Below are positions 39,731-52,800 of a stretch of DNA of 64,000 nucleotides, in pieces. The notes under the pieces were generated by a model. The model made no database searches and had not been told where the DNA came from. It saw only the letters and a list, made by a program, of their open reading frames with translations. The stretch is taken from assembly GCA_037013685.1 (NCBI GenBank), contig CM072886.1:59822933-59886932 (forward strand). Reading direction: 5' to 3'. The position numbers and the translations under genes are program-made. Each line of letters begins with the position of its first letter. The first letter of the stretch is position 1. Source of the DNA: Acridotheres tristis (Eukaryota; Chordata; Aves; Passeriformes; Sturnidae).

Positions 39731-42700
39731 AATAATATCCTCCTACTCAAACAGGGGAAAGATTGTACCACTCTTTAATAATAGTTGAAAGCATTGAGGT
39801 TTCATGAAGCCACTTCGGCTACCCTGCTCAGCTTTCATCCTTTTTGCAATGCAATCCCTCTACCCTTCCTTACCACCCCAAAGCAAGAAATAAACCATTG
39901 AAAACAGGGTGCCTGTGAAGAAAACACCTGTGATTCACAGCAAGATAAGATACCATTAACTCAGTGAAGAGCTAAACTTCTAAAACCAATAATGAACTGG
40001 TAAAAGAAATAATCAAACACTAGAAGGTGCATAATTCATCTAAGCCAGCAGAGAATGTATTGTAAAACATAAATGTTTTTGTTACAAATTTATACTAAAA
40101 TGAGGAAAACTTAAGCATTTACACCGACTTTAATCACATAAAAAGCAATAAACCCAGAAAATCGAATGTTTTACAAAATGTAAATTCAAAACTGCTACTC
40201 TTAAATTCACAGCGTAACAATAATGGCAGAGAGCAAGCCATGCTGAGCATCAAAGTTAATCCTGTTGGCACAGAATGTTTTCAAGGTAATTTACTACTCA
40301 GAATGAAAAATGCTTTAAAATTTAAGGTTCACTGGAAAACTTATTACTTCTTAAGTTTTGCTTCAAGAATAGACTAGTGAGGGAGATGTGTACAATTTGG
40401 ATCTTGAGAGAAGTCTGGTGTAAAGCATTCCTGAAGTACCAAGTGCTCTTTGGTTGACCATTTGCAGTCACAAGTTTGTAGTCACACTTAAACTGAGCTC
40501 CCTGTGCAGAATCTGCCTGCAGGACACAATCACACAGTGGATTTCAGTGCATTTGCTAATGTTTTTCGAATTCATCTCACCACAGGCAATACCCACCACG
40601 AAACGTACTCTTGGGTTTGCTGCCTGCCCTATAATTTCCTGAAACACATGAAAAAATCAGTGAATTTTATATGCTGTATGTTAAAAAGAAGAGAAATGTA
40701 AGGTACCTAAGTGATTGATAGTGTTTTGTTTAGTTTCAGTTTCTTTATATGAATCTCCAATAGTCACAACAACACTACAAAACTTCTTAATTTGCCGAGT
40801 TTCTACTGCAGGAGACTAATTCTCATTTGCAAGCTTTCAATCTAAAGATTTGCATGGGGTTTGGGCTGGATTTCCTTTTTCTTTTTTTCATGAAAATGGC
40901 TAATGGAATACTGCCTCACAGTTACCAGATGAATACTGAGGAAAAAAAATAAATCACTGGCTAGGAATGGAAATAACATTCCAGTGGAAAACAACAGTGA
41001 GCTTTTAAAGCTGCATAGGTGGGGACCATTAGCCCCCTGGTGGGCCGAAACTTCAAATTAAATCACAAGAAGAGGAAGCAGCTGTAATAGTAAATCAGCA
41101 ACAGCAGGAATAACTGTCTCATCTGCTCTCTGATCAGGGTGTTGAACAACAAGCAATGGGAATAATTCATGCTGAGACATCCAAGGATGTAGTCTTATGG
41201 GGGGGATGAAGACAGGGAGGGGGAAGAACACCTGCATTTTAGGAAAAAGTTCACATCCCAATTTCAGATTGAGAAAATGGATCTTCAAATACTGAAAGCT
41301 ACTGTGAGTGATAAATATTTACAAGTAGGATCATTAAGAAAATCAACTTTGTACATAACTGTGTGTGATAGAGGTTTTGTGTCAACTGATTTTGGGCCTT
41401 TTTAAAAAGTCCTTTGCATCCTCAGTTTAGGAGCCTAAACTTACACCAGGTAAGAGGAGAAAACAATAGACCTCTCAAACAGTATTAATGAAGTCAGTCA
41501 GCACTTCCTATTTTCACTCCACCCAATTCTTCTCCAAACTCCAGCCCTCCACAGGAACCTATTTAAATCCACTATCTAATCATATACAAAATTGTTTTCC
41601 TTTCTTTTGCAGTGAACCTCATTCGATCATTCACCACTCTGTTACTGGGCAATTCTGGTGTTAATAAAGGCAAGCTGATTTTGTAAACAAGAAAATTGAT
41701 CCAAACTGCAGCCTTCAGATGTGCAAACTCAGAGCATTTGTTACAGTATTAAGGCCAATTATCGTTATATCCAAGTAATTAAAAGTCTGCCTTTGGTCAC
41801 AGCTCGTAGTTTATTTCTCACTCTGCCATCACTATCCAGCACAAACGAGAAGCCTTAACAGTTGGCCTCTGATCTCTGCTCTGCTGTAACTGGAGATTAC
41901 TGAGAATGAAAAATGTTGGAAAAAGAATAGGTTCCAAGCAAATGAAGGAAGTTTTGAGCCTATTCCTTCTCACATGTCTCAATATAAAAAATACTCATTG
42001 CAGATTATCTGACATGGGTTTTAATTTAATTTCTGTGGGGTAAGCAATCGTTATAATAAAGAAGGTAAGAAATCCTACATCTATCACTTTCAGAAAATAT
42101 GTGTATTCCTTGTTTAGAGAACACTTGAAATTATTAATTTCTTTAATAAAAAACTTTTAGCATTTTTATTTTGCTTTATCTTCACGTCACTACTATAAAC
42201 ACTGTTTTCAGCAGTACCAAACATCCTTTAAACTGACGAGAAGTGCACTCCATCAGAAAAATTAATTTATTTCGATCTACAAAAAGAACTGAAGATGTTA
42301 AAATACTGGACATCAAATCCAAGTGAAATTCTTGTATTTGATAACTGACTTACAAATGAAATTAAATCCCCAAATCCTCCTGATTTTTCTTCTCCTCCCC
42401 TTCTTGCTCTTCTCTTTCCTGGCAGATTTTTTAACATGAACCTGAGTGGCTTTCCAACAGCACAATCCTCTGCAGGCTGCCTCAGTGGGAGGCCCCTGAC
42501 TCTGACCTTCTCAGTAGCCCACATATGCTTATCAATAACTGCCTGACCTCCTTGTGATTCTTTCTCCAACAGTGAATTCTTAAGGCAGCCCGCAGTGTTG
42601 CACAGACCACAGAAATACCTCTCCCAATGCACCACAGAAATCTGAAAGACCATCTGCCAAGAGGAGGCCTCACATAAATGTTTGTGTCTTACAGATTTGA

Positions 42701-43734
42701 GGACAGTCAATCTGACCATTCCTCATCACAACCGTAGAACTCTTTAAAAACAAAAAAATCATGGCCAAAGATAAAGGCTTAGAAAACACCAAATTCCTTG
42801 CTCAGAATGAGCTTAGCCTACTTTATTTTCTCTTTAATTATGTGAGTTTCTTCTTATTTATTCAGCATGGATTTTACAGGAACCATTTACATATTTGATG
42901 TAGTGTATGTGCTAGATGACTTTGCTGGATCAGTGCCTTAACTGGGAAATTATGAAGAACTGTGCATATAGCAGATCACTGCACCAATCTGGATATAATT
43001 CAAGTTTAAACAGAAACTGAGATGTGGAGGGATCAGTTTCCTCCTGTAATTCTGAACTACTCTGCAAGCATTGATTCACTCTCATCCAAGTGTCCACTTA
43101 AGACAGATCTACCACATACATCAACACAGAAGCATCCCTGGATTCAGGACTTCCCTGACAGAGAAAATCAAAGTGGGAACAACTCACTGATGCAAAGGGG
43201 GACTTGGAAGGATTAATTTCCAGTTCGCCAAGAAACCCTTGTCCTTATTTCATCTGTATATATACAGAGCTTCTGGAAGATACAAAGAATGGAGCTGGAC
43301 ACAACCCTGTGCAAACCCTAGTTATTCAGACAGTAACTCATGTCACAATTAGAGAATGCAGGATATCTGGCAAGTAGATGACACAAGCAGATTTAAGTAA
43401 AAAAGACAGGTCTAGGTTCAGGGCTGCTGAAAGAGGCAAGCTGTCAGGCTATGACCTAAATGCTTTTTCTGTATTTTGTGAAGTGCAGGTCACCTTATGG
43501 TTCAGCACTGCATCGTACAGACAAATGCAGTGCTGCAGTTCTGCTCACAATGCACTGTGTACAAACTGTCTCACAGCCTGAATTTCTAGAGGAACTTTAC
43601 TAATGCTCAAAAGTATTTCCCATTTTTAAAATACCTACTTTTTACCTTTTGGACAGTCTTAAGGACATGGAAGATGGTTGTCCTGTTTTCTTAATGCTTG
43701 CCACAAACAGGAGAACAAGATCCGAACAACATCA

Positions 43735-45200
43735 TGAGTGTGGGCTGACCTTCTACAGCTGCAGTTGTGTTCTGAATATTTCCAAGGACAGCAATACCAC
43801 AGCCACTATGGGCAATCTGTTCCAACATTTGATCACCCCAAGGGTAAAATATTTTTATTTACACCTAATTGCAATTTGATGTGTTCCAACTTGCCCAACT
43901 TGTTACCTACCATCTTACCTCTGCAAGACCTGCCTGACTTCAAGAGAGTCTGTCTCTGTGTTCCCTGTACTGTCCCATTAGGCAGTCATAAACAGCAATA
44001 ATAACTTCTCTTAGCTTTCTTTTCACAAATCCATTTCTTGTCTGTTATGTGCTCCATCCTCCTGATCATTTCACTGTCCCTCTGCTGAATTGTTGCAGTG
44101 TGTCAACCTTGTCCTGAGGCACTCAAAAAAGGACAGGGCACTCTCTCTGTGACGTCTCACAATTGCCAAGCCCGAGGCACCAGTCATTCCCTGGGGCCTG
44201 TGGCTGTACTCTCCAACAGCAGCTGGGGCACAGCTGGCAACTGCAGAGGGGTGCCACTGCTGACTCATGTGCACCAGCTTTCCCAGAGGAACTCCACAGG
44301 CTGCAAAGCTGCTTCCCAAACAGTCAGCTCTCCACATCCATAATGCAGCAGGGTGTTATTTCATCCTAGATTTCAGACATTTTACCTGCCTTTGTCGAAC
44401 TTCGTGAAGTTACAGTAAGTCCATTTCTCCAGGCAGCTGATGTCCCTTGCAATATTAGCTGCACCCTCCAGCCAGTCAAGCACTCCCCTAACTTGGCTAT
44501 CATCTCCTAGATTCCACCTTGTTATGAAAGACATGAAATATTGGTGGCAAAATACCCTTAGTAACTGCCACCTAGACATTATACTATGCACTGTCCCTCT
44601 GGGAACCCGACAGCCCAATAAATTCCTTTATGTTCTCACCATCCAGTAATCCAGTCTATACCTCACCACTCTAAGAACATTAAGAACCAGGCTGAAGTCA
44701 TAGATAAGGTAAATAAAACCAAACAAACTACACCTAAACAAAACAGAAAATAAAAAAAACACTACTCCATCCTAAAACCTCAAAATAAAAAAACAATATC
44801 CTACTGCCCAAAAAAACCCCAAAACAACCTACCCCAAAACACCTCCACTGCTTTCCTATCCTCCACAAAGCCAGACATCCCATCTGAAAAGTCACTCAGG
44901 CCTATCACACGGTTTGCTGTTGGTAATCCTATGCCAAGTGTTCCCAAGCACCCTCTTGCCCTTCCTGTGCCAGGATGTGGCTCCTAGGAGTGTTTGCCCC
45001 ATACACAATAAGGTCCAATTGCACTGTAGTTCCCCAGTTCTCTCTTCTTGCTCTTTCTGGGAGGCAGGGTGACATTCCCCCCTCTTCCAGTCATCAGGAA
45101 TCTCCCCTAGCTGTCATGTCCTTTGAATGATGAGAGAGAACAGCCTCACAGTGACATCAGCCAGCACTCTCAGCACACTTGGATGCCTCTCATGGCAGGA
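43735..45200 (-). mobile_element. Degenerate CR1 LINE fragment (5'-truncated)
   Basis: Read along the plus strand, the segment follows the reverse complement of the 3' part of avian CR1 elements in the usual order. Near 43777 there is a 'gaatatttccaaggaca' block. It is followed by 'gggcaatctgttccaaca' and 'gatcaccccaagggtaaaa' (about 43810-43850), 'gctccatcctcctgatcat' (about 44050), 'gtcgaacttcgtgaagtt' (about 44395), 'ccacaaagccagacatc' (about 44860) and 'gtgacattccccc' with 'cagtcatcaggaatct' (about 45070-45105). It ends near 45197. The element therefore lies sense on the minus strand, the same orientation as CDKAL1. Many substitutions and indels indicate an old, inactive copy. CR1 is the dominant non-LTR retrotransposon of birds and other sauropsids. 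Open frames here are shadows of the element. The subfamily was not determined; edges are accurate to perhaps 30 bases. Confidence 0.9.
44711..44849. repeat. A/C-rich, nearly G-free tract interrupting the CR1
   Basis: This stretch of 139 bases is mostly A and C on the plus strand, with only two G residues. It sits inside the CR1 copy. The left flank 'ctgaagtcatagataaggta' and the right flank 'cctccactgctttcc' are almost adjacent in CR1 consensus sequences as I remember them, so most of the tract looks like an insertion or local expansion. It is degenerate, with runs of A broken by CC or CCCC, and has no fixed unit. Confidence 0.8.
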
Positions 45201-47089
45201 TTACTTCTATTACTCCTGCATGTCAGTCTGCAGTTACAAAAACTGGAGCTGTGTTTTGCAAGTGCTTAGTTCAGTACAAGCCTTTAAAGCAGTTGTGGTT
45301 TCTACTTCCCACAGGATGACACAAATATTAGAGTGCTTAGGAAATGAACACAGTAACTTTTATGGTCTACATATTTTTGAGAACAAATGTTTGGAAACTA
45401 ACACAACGTGACATACAGACCAAGTTACACTGACTGAGATCATTCCACCTATGTAGAAATAACATGCTATTTTAAAAGTAGAACACTGAACAGTATCACT
45501 TTGGAAGAGTCTGGTTGGCTGTGTTGTCTACCACACTTAGTAATGAAATTAAAGACATTTTTTCTTTCTCCTTGCCAACATATTTCAGTAAATGTTTACT
45601 CAAACTAAATGATTAAAGTTCTCATTTATTTATATAAAAATGCTATAGATTAGTATATATTCATGGTACAAAATTCTCAGACCCTCTGAAGCCATAACAG
45701 GATCTTGATTTAAAGGATCATTTACTACAGATGTCACATATGTACTTACAATGAATTCCTGATCCTGCAAACTAGTGCAAAAAAGTTTGGGCTATATTCA
45801 CAAACCACAAAATAGAAAAAATTATTCAGACCTTGACCCTCCTTAACTCTTTCAGCAATTGCTTTTACAAAACTATTAAACATATTTTGGATTTTGGTTA
45901 GATTAAGTTATATTTTCAAAAAGTAAAACATACTGTCTATCTCTCACTTACATACTAAGTTGCAATCAGAGCTTAAATGAACTTTGATGGAAAAGAGCTG
46001 AAGAAATACCTTATCAAGAACAATACAAATTATTTCAGGAAACATCTTGGTTCTACTTCAGTAAAAATGTACTAATAATTTTTTTTTATTTATGTTTTAT
46101 ACATTCCCCCCCCCAAGTGCATTCATATTTTTGTGTTATTTTATGTAATTTACAAAATCTAATCAGAGCTGAACTACAGCAAAAAAACAAACAAACAGGC
46201 ATTAGGAACAAGAACCCTCCTAATTATTTTTAAGTTAGAATAACAAAACATTGTGGTTTTGCACAAATTAAAAACTCTCCCCATCTTCTCCAATACCACA
46301 ACATATGCACATACTTCTACTACCACCTTTCACACCAATTTTTAGGGTTACTTTGGAGATTTTACAAGAACAACTCCATACTGAAATGAAGAGTTCTGCC
46401 CCAGCTACCCATCTACTCCTTAGTAACATCTAAGTTTTAGGTAATGATCCTCTACCATCTGCTTTATATTTAGATGTGAAGTCTCAGAGAAGAACCTAAT
46501 AGCCACATGACTTACAGCAGCTTTCCATTTTATTTTCTGTGGTTAAGAAAGTGGAAGCTGCAAATGTATTTATTCCAAATTTTACTCTTCCAAAGTCATG
46601 CAACTGAGAAATGAAACTAATGAAACCATTTAGAATACGGTTTCACCGAATTTGCTTATTTATCTAAATCCATTACATAGAAGTCTCAAAACCAGAACTT
46701 CTCATGAAAATGCTTTGCCATCAGGGCATTTGCAAAGGAAGTTCACTACCTGTGACTGTTGCAGGGATTAGCAGTTCTACAATTTGTATCACAGTTTATT
46801 TTACACACTTCTCCTACTATATTGATAACCAAAATACTTTTATATAAGTTTTTCAAAACAAGGAATAAGAAAGCTTGTAACAGAAGGCTTGTAAAAAGTT
46901 TCATTTAAATTATTCCTTATTCCTATGGCATTAAAAAAAAAAGTTTGAGAGTTCCCGATAAAAAGCATGCAGCAGATAGAGCCAACTAATCATTAAATAC
47001 CAAAGAAAGCATAAAAGGTTTCTCTCTCCCACAAAGCAAACTCTTGTCCTTGCTTACAAAAGAGGTCATTCTACCCCTATAGGGCCCTC

Positions 47090-47640
47090 TGTTCCTAACA
47101 GCTCACTGCTAGAGCATAAACCAGCAGCCCTGTCTCGCTCGTTTTGTAGCTGCAGAGGGGAGAGGAAGGAGGGGAAGGAAAGGGAGCAGGATAATAGGTC
47201 ACTTGCTGCTGCAAACAGCATGATAGCTAATCTTATTACGAGTCCAGTTTCATTCTGCTAGAACAAGAGAGACTCAAAGGGGCGTGAAGACAGTCAGGCC
47301 GCTCAAGTTTGCTCAGTGCCAACACTACAGCATTATGCATCTTGCTTTCAAGGAGGATTAATGATACCATGCATCATGATGATAAATTGGGGTTTGTAGC
47401 CAGTTTGAAGAGAAAGGGGAAGAAAAGATTTTTTTAAAAATGGAGGGAAAGGTGCGTTGTTGAATTTCATGAGTTGGTCCTATTTTTCAGGCTGAGGAAA
47501 TTGTTCTTTAAGAGAGAGGTCAGTGCTTTTTCTATTGGTCACCTGCCTGTGACCCTCCTATTTCCAGGCATGTGTGTTTTGTACACAATGGCCTGTTTTG
47601 AAGGTTAGCTCTTGTGCAAATGAAAGAATGAAAAAAATAA
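47090..47640. promoter_or_regulatory. Candidate intronic regulatory element (purine tract plus homeodomain/E-box/SOX-type motifs)
   Basis: This stretch differs in texture from the surrounding AT-rich intron. It has an uninterrupted 33-base purine tract (47154-47186) with GGGG blocks and scattered CpGs near 47135-47140 and 47280-47300. An ATTA-type motif followed by ATGCATCATGATGAT lies at about 47357-47382. An inverted CCAAT box (ATTGG) and an E-box CACCTG lie at about 47535-47545, and an ACAATGG SOX-type core at about 47585. Complex, non-repetitive, motif-dense sequence of this kind is what conserved intronic enhancers look like. Conservation was not tested, so this is inference. Confidence 0.4.
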
Positions 47641-48369
47641 ATCCACTTAATCATTATACTTGCCAGTTGAAAAGAGATAAAACTAAAATCTGCCATTCCA
47701 TATAGAGACATAATACAAGAATTCCATTAGTTTTCAGAGACAGTGGACATTACTACCTGAGTTAACAGAGTAAAAGTCTCATGTGTACTAATGATCAGGG
47801 ATATAATTGCCTAATATTAATTAGTTCTTTGCTGAACCAATAACATTATTCAAGGAGCAAGTTTAATGATAGGCAACGGTACATACAGCAAGAAAACAAA
47901 GCATAAAGGACTAGGTGACTATAGGGAACAGATTTGCAAAAAGAGACTTAAACACAAAGGAAAGCAATTTCAGAAAACACAGACAAGGCATGAGTTTCGA
48001 ATTGTTCTGCACCCCTGTACACAGCATATAGAAATACAGGTTCCTGAAGCATGGAATTATTGTTCTCTACTCTATGTCTCACAAATACACTTTGAGAAGT
48101 ATTGATATTCTCATGTTGTCCTGGTACTACAAGCAAGCAGAGGATATTCGACCCTCCACCAGAAAGGTCAGTCCAGCACCCTGCACAAATACTCTTAAGC
48201 TACTGAAAAAAAGACAAAGAGCAAAATTTCCATAAACTTAAAAACTGAAGAAACAAAATTTCTTGTTGCTATGCCTATTGTCAAAACACAAATGAAAAAC
48301 CTGCAAGGAGCTCTGAATTCAAAATTAGGTATATGAGAAATCTTGTTTATGACTTTGGAATTCATTGGG

Positions 48370-48640
48370 AAAAAGAGATTAACGTGCCACTCATTAAAAC
48401 ATACGCTCGCTGTTATAAACCCAAAACATGGGCTATCGTTCTGCTGTAGATGAATATCAGATGCAAAGGGTCACACACTGCACAAACTCAAGGAAATGGT
48501 CACGAGCTGTAGGCATATTACAGGATGCAGTGCTAATTAATGGAGGCTTTTTACTGAGTATCCATCTCTGTAGTGCTAATGAGTTTGGATTAATTTAAAC
48601 AACATGTTTTCACGGAAACTGATTAATTCTTGGGAAGTAG
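48370..48640. promoter_or_regulatory. Candidate intronic regulatory element with homeodomain-type sites
   Basis: About 270 bases of complex sequence with several CpGs. A run of ATTA-containing motifs includes CTAATTAATGG (near 48534), GCTAATGAG (near 48576), GGATTAATTT (near 48587) and TGATTAATTC (near 48620). Clustered homeodomain cores occur in developmental enhancers but also arise by chance in AT-rich DNA. No conservation data are available here. Confidence 0.35.
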
Positions 48641-49772
48641 CATGGCATACCAAGTTTCAATCATTAAAAATGTTTGTAGCCAAGCTAAAAACTCTCTGAA
48701 TCTGAGTTTATCATCATATAAACTTCTACAGAAAGAGAATGGCTTCAAACTTCTACAACAGGAGCTTGCACACAAGTTGCCAGAGTGCGTTGGAAGTTAT
48801 TTGACATGGAACTTCATCCTCCACAGAGTATTCTTCTGCTCAAATTTCTTGCATTTTCAAGAGCTGAATTCTATAGTCCTATTTAATTCATTTTTTTACT
48901 TTTACTTTTAAAAATAGATGAACAGCAAGAGGAGAAAGAAAACACATTTTGGGTATTTATGGATGATATTTTAAAAAGTAGCTGAAAATTGGTTGAAATA
49001 AGCTGGGCTACAGTAAAATGTTTAAATTTCAAAAATGTAATCAAAGAAAGGAGATGGCTTATGTCTTTCTTTGACTGAAAAGCTAACAAAAATTAATAAA
49101 TAATCTTTGTTCTCTGACATATACCAGGATTAGGGGAAACATCTTTTAAAACATTTCATATTCTAATCACAAAACAACCCTAGATCTCAGAATAGAGTAC
49201 TCTCATAAGGGACAAATAAGAAGGTGTTAAATGCTTTGTTTCACACTAAGTTATGAGCCAAGATATAATACTGTAAACCTTGAATGGCAATACAGAATAC
49301 AGAAATACTTTAATACAGCAAGGCTTGTTTTGCTTTGTTTTTCATCAATTCCTCAATATATCATAGTCATTTTACGTGGAAATACTGAATCCTAGGGATA
49401 AGACTGATTCTAATTACAAGTATTCTTCGTATAAAGTGTGAAAATAGCTCAAGAATCTGTCAAACTGATGTATCCTAGAAGACAAGAAAGCAGGGAAAAG
49501 AGTCAGAATGTTCAAGGGCAAGGTGGTCAGCTAAACATGGAATGCACTTAGGGGATTCCAGTCCATAAGCCAGCAATATAGAGGGGTAAATACCATTTCT
49601 GGGATAATAATCCTTTTCTAAAGTTACCTTATCTCGACAGCATAGATAATACCATTCATTATGGCCTGTATCTACAGGTAAGCCAAGCTTGCTGCACCTG
49701 GCTATAAGCTAAAACAGATCCTTAGAGAGTCATTAAGCAGCAAAACAAAGGTGGGTGTATCTTTTTCTCTTC

Positions 49773-49835
49773 GGTTGATTTTGGGGTTGCTTTTCTGTTT
49801 TTTGTTGGTTTTGGCTTTTGGGTTGTTTTTTTTTA
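49773..49835. repeat. T/G-rich tract with GGGG blocks
   Basis: T runs broken by GGGG, GG and GGG over about 60 bases. It is the reverse-complement counterpart of the A/C tracts elsewhere in the window. Confidence 0.75.
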
Positions 49836-52800
49836 ATGAGAAAAATAATTGCCAGGAAAATATGCATTACAAATTAGAAAGTCTACAGATAGAAATAACA
49901 AAGTAATCCCTCATTTCTGTCAAACCTCTATTTTAATGTTCAGTGTTACTTAACATATATTCTCAAATGACGGGTATTGTCTCTGCAACTCAAAATGGGT
50001 CAGTTTGACCAAAAAAGGAGAATGTTTGCATTGCACTAGTAACATACCTTCCCCAGTTCTAAATCAGGAAGTTCTTTAATTATATCCACTGAATTCTCAC
50101 AGAGTACTCAAAGTCTTCTTGGTGTGTAGCTACCTTAATCTAAATTTATTTTAAGTATGCAATGATAGACCGCCAAAATATATCATCAGCAGAATGCAAT
50201 TAAAATGTGTTGGAGGTGTCCACAGGGAGGTTAAAGAGAAATCATTCAAGGGTTTTGAAGGATATTAATGCATTTTTCTCAAACAGATTAATGCTCATAA
50301 AGGTCTCAATCTAAACAATAATTTACCTTTTGATGAACTTATTATATGTCAACATAGGAACATGAATTAAATCTAAATAAAAAGAGATGAGCTTCTATCC
50401 ATGAATTGTCAACAAAATAATATTGAGAGTGAAATTACTTAGTTTTTTAAAGGCTAGAATTCAAACAAGATCCTAGTCACCCAGAATAAGGTTATTATTC
50501 CATCTATTAGAAAACCCCACCAAACAGAAGACACTAGGAAAGAAACCCTTAAAAATATTATTGAAATAATCCAGAACAGCCCTTTTCAAATACTTTTTCT
50601 TTGAACACTTGGTAGCACAAGTCTACAAGTGTTACACAAGTTTACCTTTGTCTTTGTTTAAAAGTTTCTGAAACGTATTCCTTAGACTTATTACTAACAC
50701 CTTAAGAGCCTGTATTCAGCTCTAAGACACAACTCAGCAATGAAACTTGAGGAGAAAAATTATAAAGGTATCAAACTTTGCAAATCTTAGAACAGCTGGT
50801 GAGCTGCATTAACTGTTAGAAACCCATCACTAGTGAAATCTTGATGAAAAAGATAACACACTTGTCTCAAAGACTTCTTTAATGAGTTATCCCTAACACT
50901 AGGAGATCACATTTCCCTTCAAACCAGGTAAGAGCATTTCAAATACTACTTCTCTGCACAGCAGCTGTAATAGTTGAAGAATCATGCTGCTGTTACTTGT
51001 TCTTTTGTTGTCTTTTGTTTCCCAAGATGGCTTTTCCATCAGGAGTACTTTCCGTCATTTAAGAGAGTTTTAGGAGACTCGTCTGACCTGCCAGGGGCCT
51101 GTGGACACACCAGTTTATTGGTGACTATGGAGAGAATGTGCATTTGATTTAGAGGAGTGGAGCAGGGAGCAAAGGCCAGGTTCCAAAGCCTGGCTGAGGT
51201 GCTCACACCCAGCTACAAGGACACATCCCTGGGAGAGGAACATGCAGAAGGTCCCAGGGGTTACAGGGCGAGGGCTGCAGTTTGTCTGCGTTGGTGCTCT
51301 TGCCCATGGCCACTGCATGCCAGAAGTTTCAATGGGCAGGGGAAAATAAGGTTGAAGAAAGACTCTTCCAGACAGCACCACTTCTGTCAGTGAGCATGGA
51401 CACGTGTAAGAAGTTGTATTAAAATGTAAAATAGTCAGCATTTCAACACTTAGAGCGATATTACTACAGCATACTGATGACTGATTGTTCCATGTAATCG
51501 TAGGATTGCAATCAAGCTTCAGAATTCCACAACTACATTATTTTTAGAGGAATTTAAAGAATCATTTTCTTTCAGAACCCCATGAGCCCTGAAGATAATT
51601 CCAACCCAAACTTTCTAAAGGAATCACAAATCAAACACAAATGCTATTTCAAAGTGTTTCTCATTTTTTCTGAAAAAAATATGATCTAAAGAAGCATTTT
51701 TTTGCATATCTTTATGTTTTCTGATAATGATAGATGGGATATTTTGTAGAGTAGTTTTACTAAAAATGCAAAATGCGTATCACTAAGTTGGATAAAGAGA
51801 TAAAATACAGACAATACCCTACAAAGTCATCAAATATCCAATCCAAAATACAACCAAAAATTAAAATGTGTACTATAAAATACTCTGCCCTGCAGCAGAA
51901 GAAATTTGCTGTGTGTTCATACACCATTTGTCACTTCTACATATGCCACAAGCTTTAGTAATTCTCGGGGAAAAAAAAAAAGAAACCTAATGGAAGGTCT
52001 GGTTTTAGTCTGTTTCAGAAACGGGTAAAATGTCATTTCTTAAATAGCGTATCTTGATTGTCAATAATTTCTTTTTAAGAACATGAACTTTAGCCTCGGG
52101 TCATGTGCTGTAATGTCCAAATAATCTAATAAAGAGCTTATAGTAACTCTTAATTTGTAGTATAAGACATCTTTTTGTCCCTAAGCAACACTAACAACAA
52201 TTTGGCTGCAATTTACATTGTGTTATATACCTTTACCTGTTTTTGTATGAACAGAAACAATTGCTTAGTAGACATGGGAATGAAGTGGCTTTGTGAGTTT
52301 ACCATATTTTCAGAAAGATTCCTTCTAATATTTCCTCTCTTCTGTCTCCATCCTCTAGTAAAATAATGAGAGCAATTACTTATTTCAACTGCTTGCCTCA
52401 AAGAAAAATTAAAAGGGTGCCATTAATCCTAAATACAGATCACAGAATACAGTGGAACATATAAACATAAGCCCTAAAGGGATGCACAGGATGAAAATAC
52501 TTTCCTGAAACCTACAGAGAAGCTTTAGATACACATGTAGTATCTCAGCTCAGATACTGTTTGAGACTCAGCCATGGGAAAGAAGCCTTTAAAGACTGAA
52601 TGTGAACATATGAACAGAAACACAAATTAGAGAAACGAGCAAAACTGGCTACATTCAATAACACTAGAGTCTTAACTACAGATCGGCGCAGAAAAATAAA
52701 CTAAAACCTCTTAAAAGAAAATTTTCAAAAGAAATGCATTCCTTTCCTCCAGCTGAACAAAATATCCAGTCATCTTGGGATTACTATGAAATTTTCCCTC

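Noticed and set aside
43649..45411. Cluster of open frames on both strands.
   Set aside because: They fall in the degenerate CR1 LINE and its edges, mostly antisense to the element. They are translations of repeat DNA, not genes.
48110..48190. Stretch resembling the same old LINE family as at 6600-7110.
   Set aside because: Only a few short words match and not in consistent order. Too weak to call.
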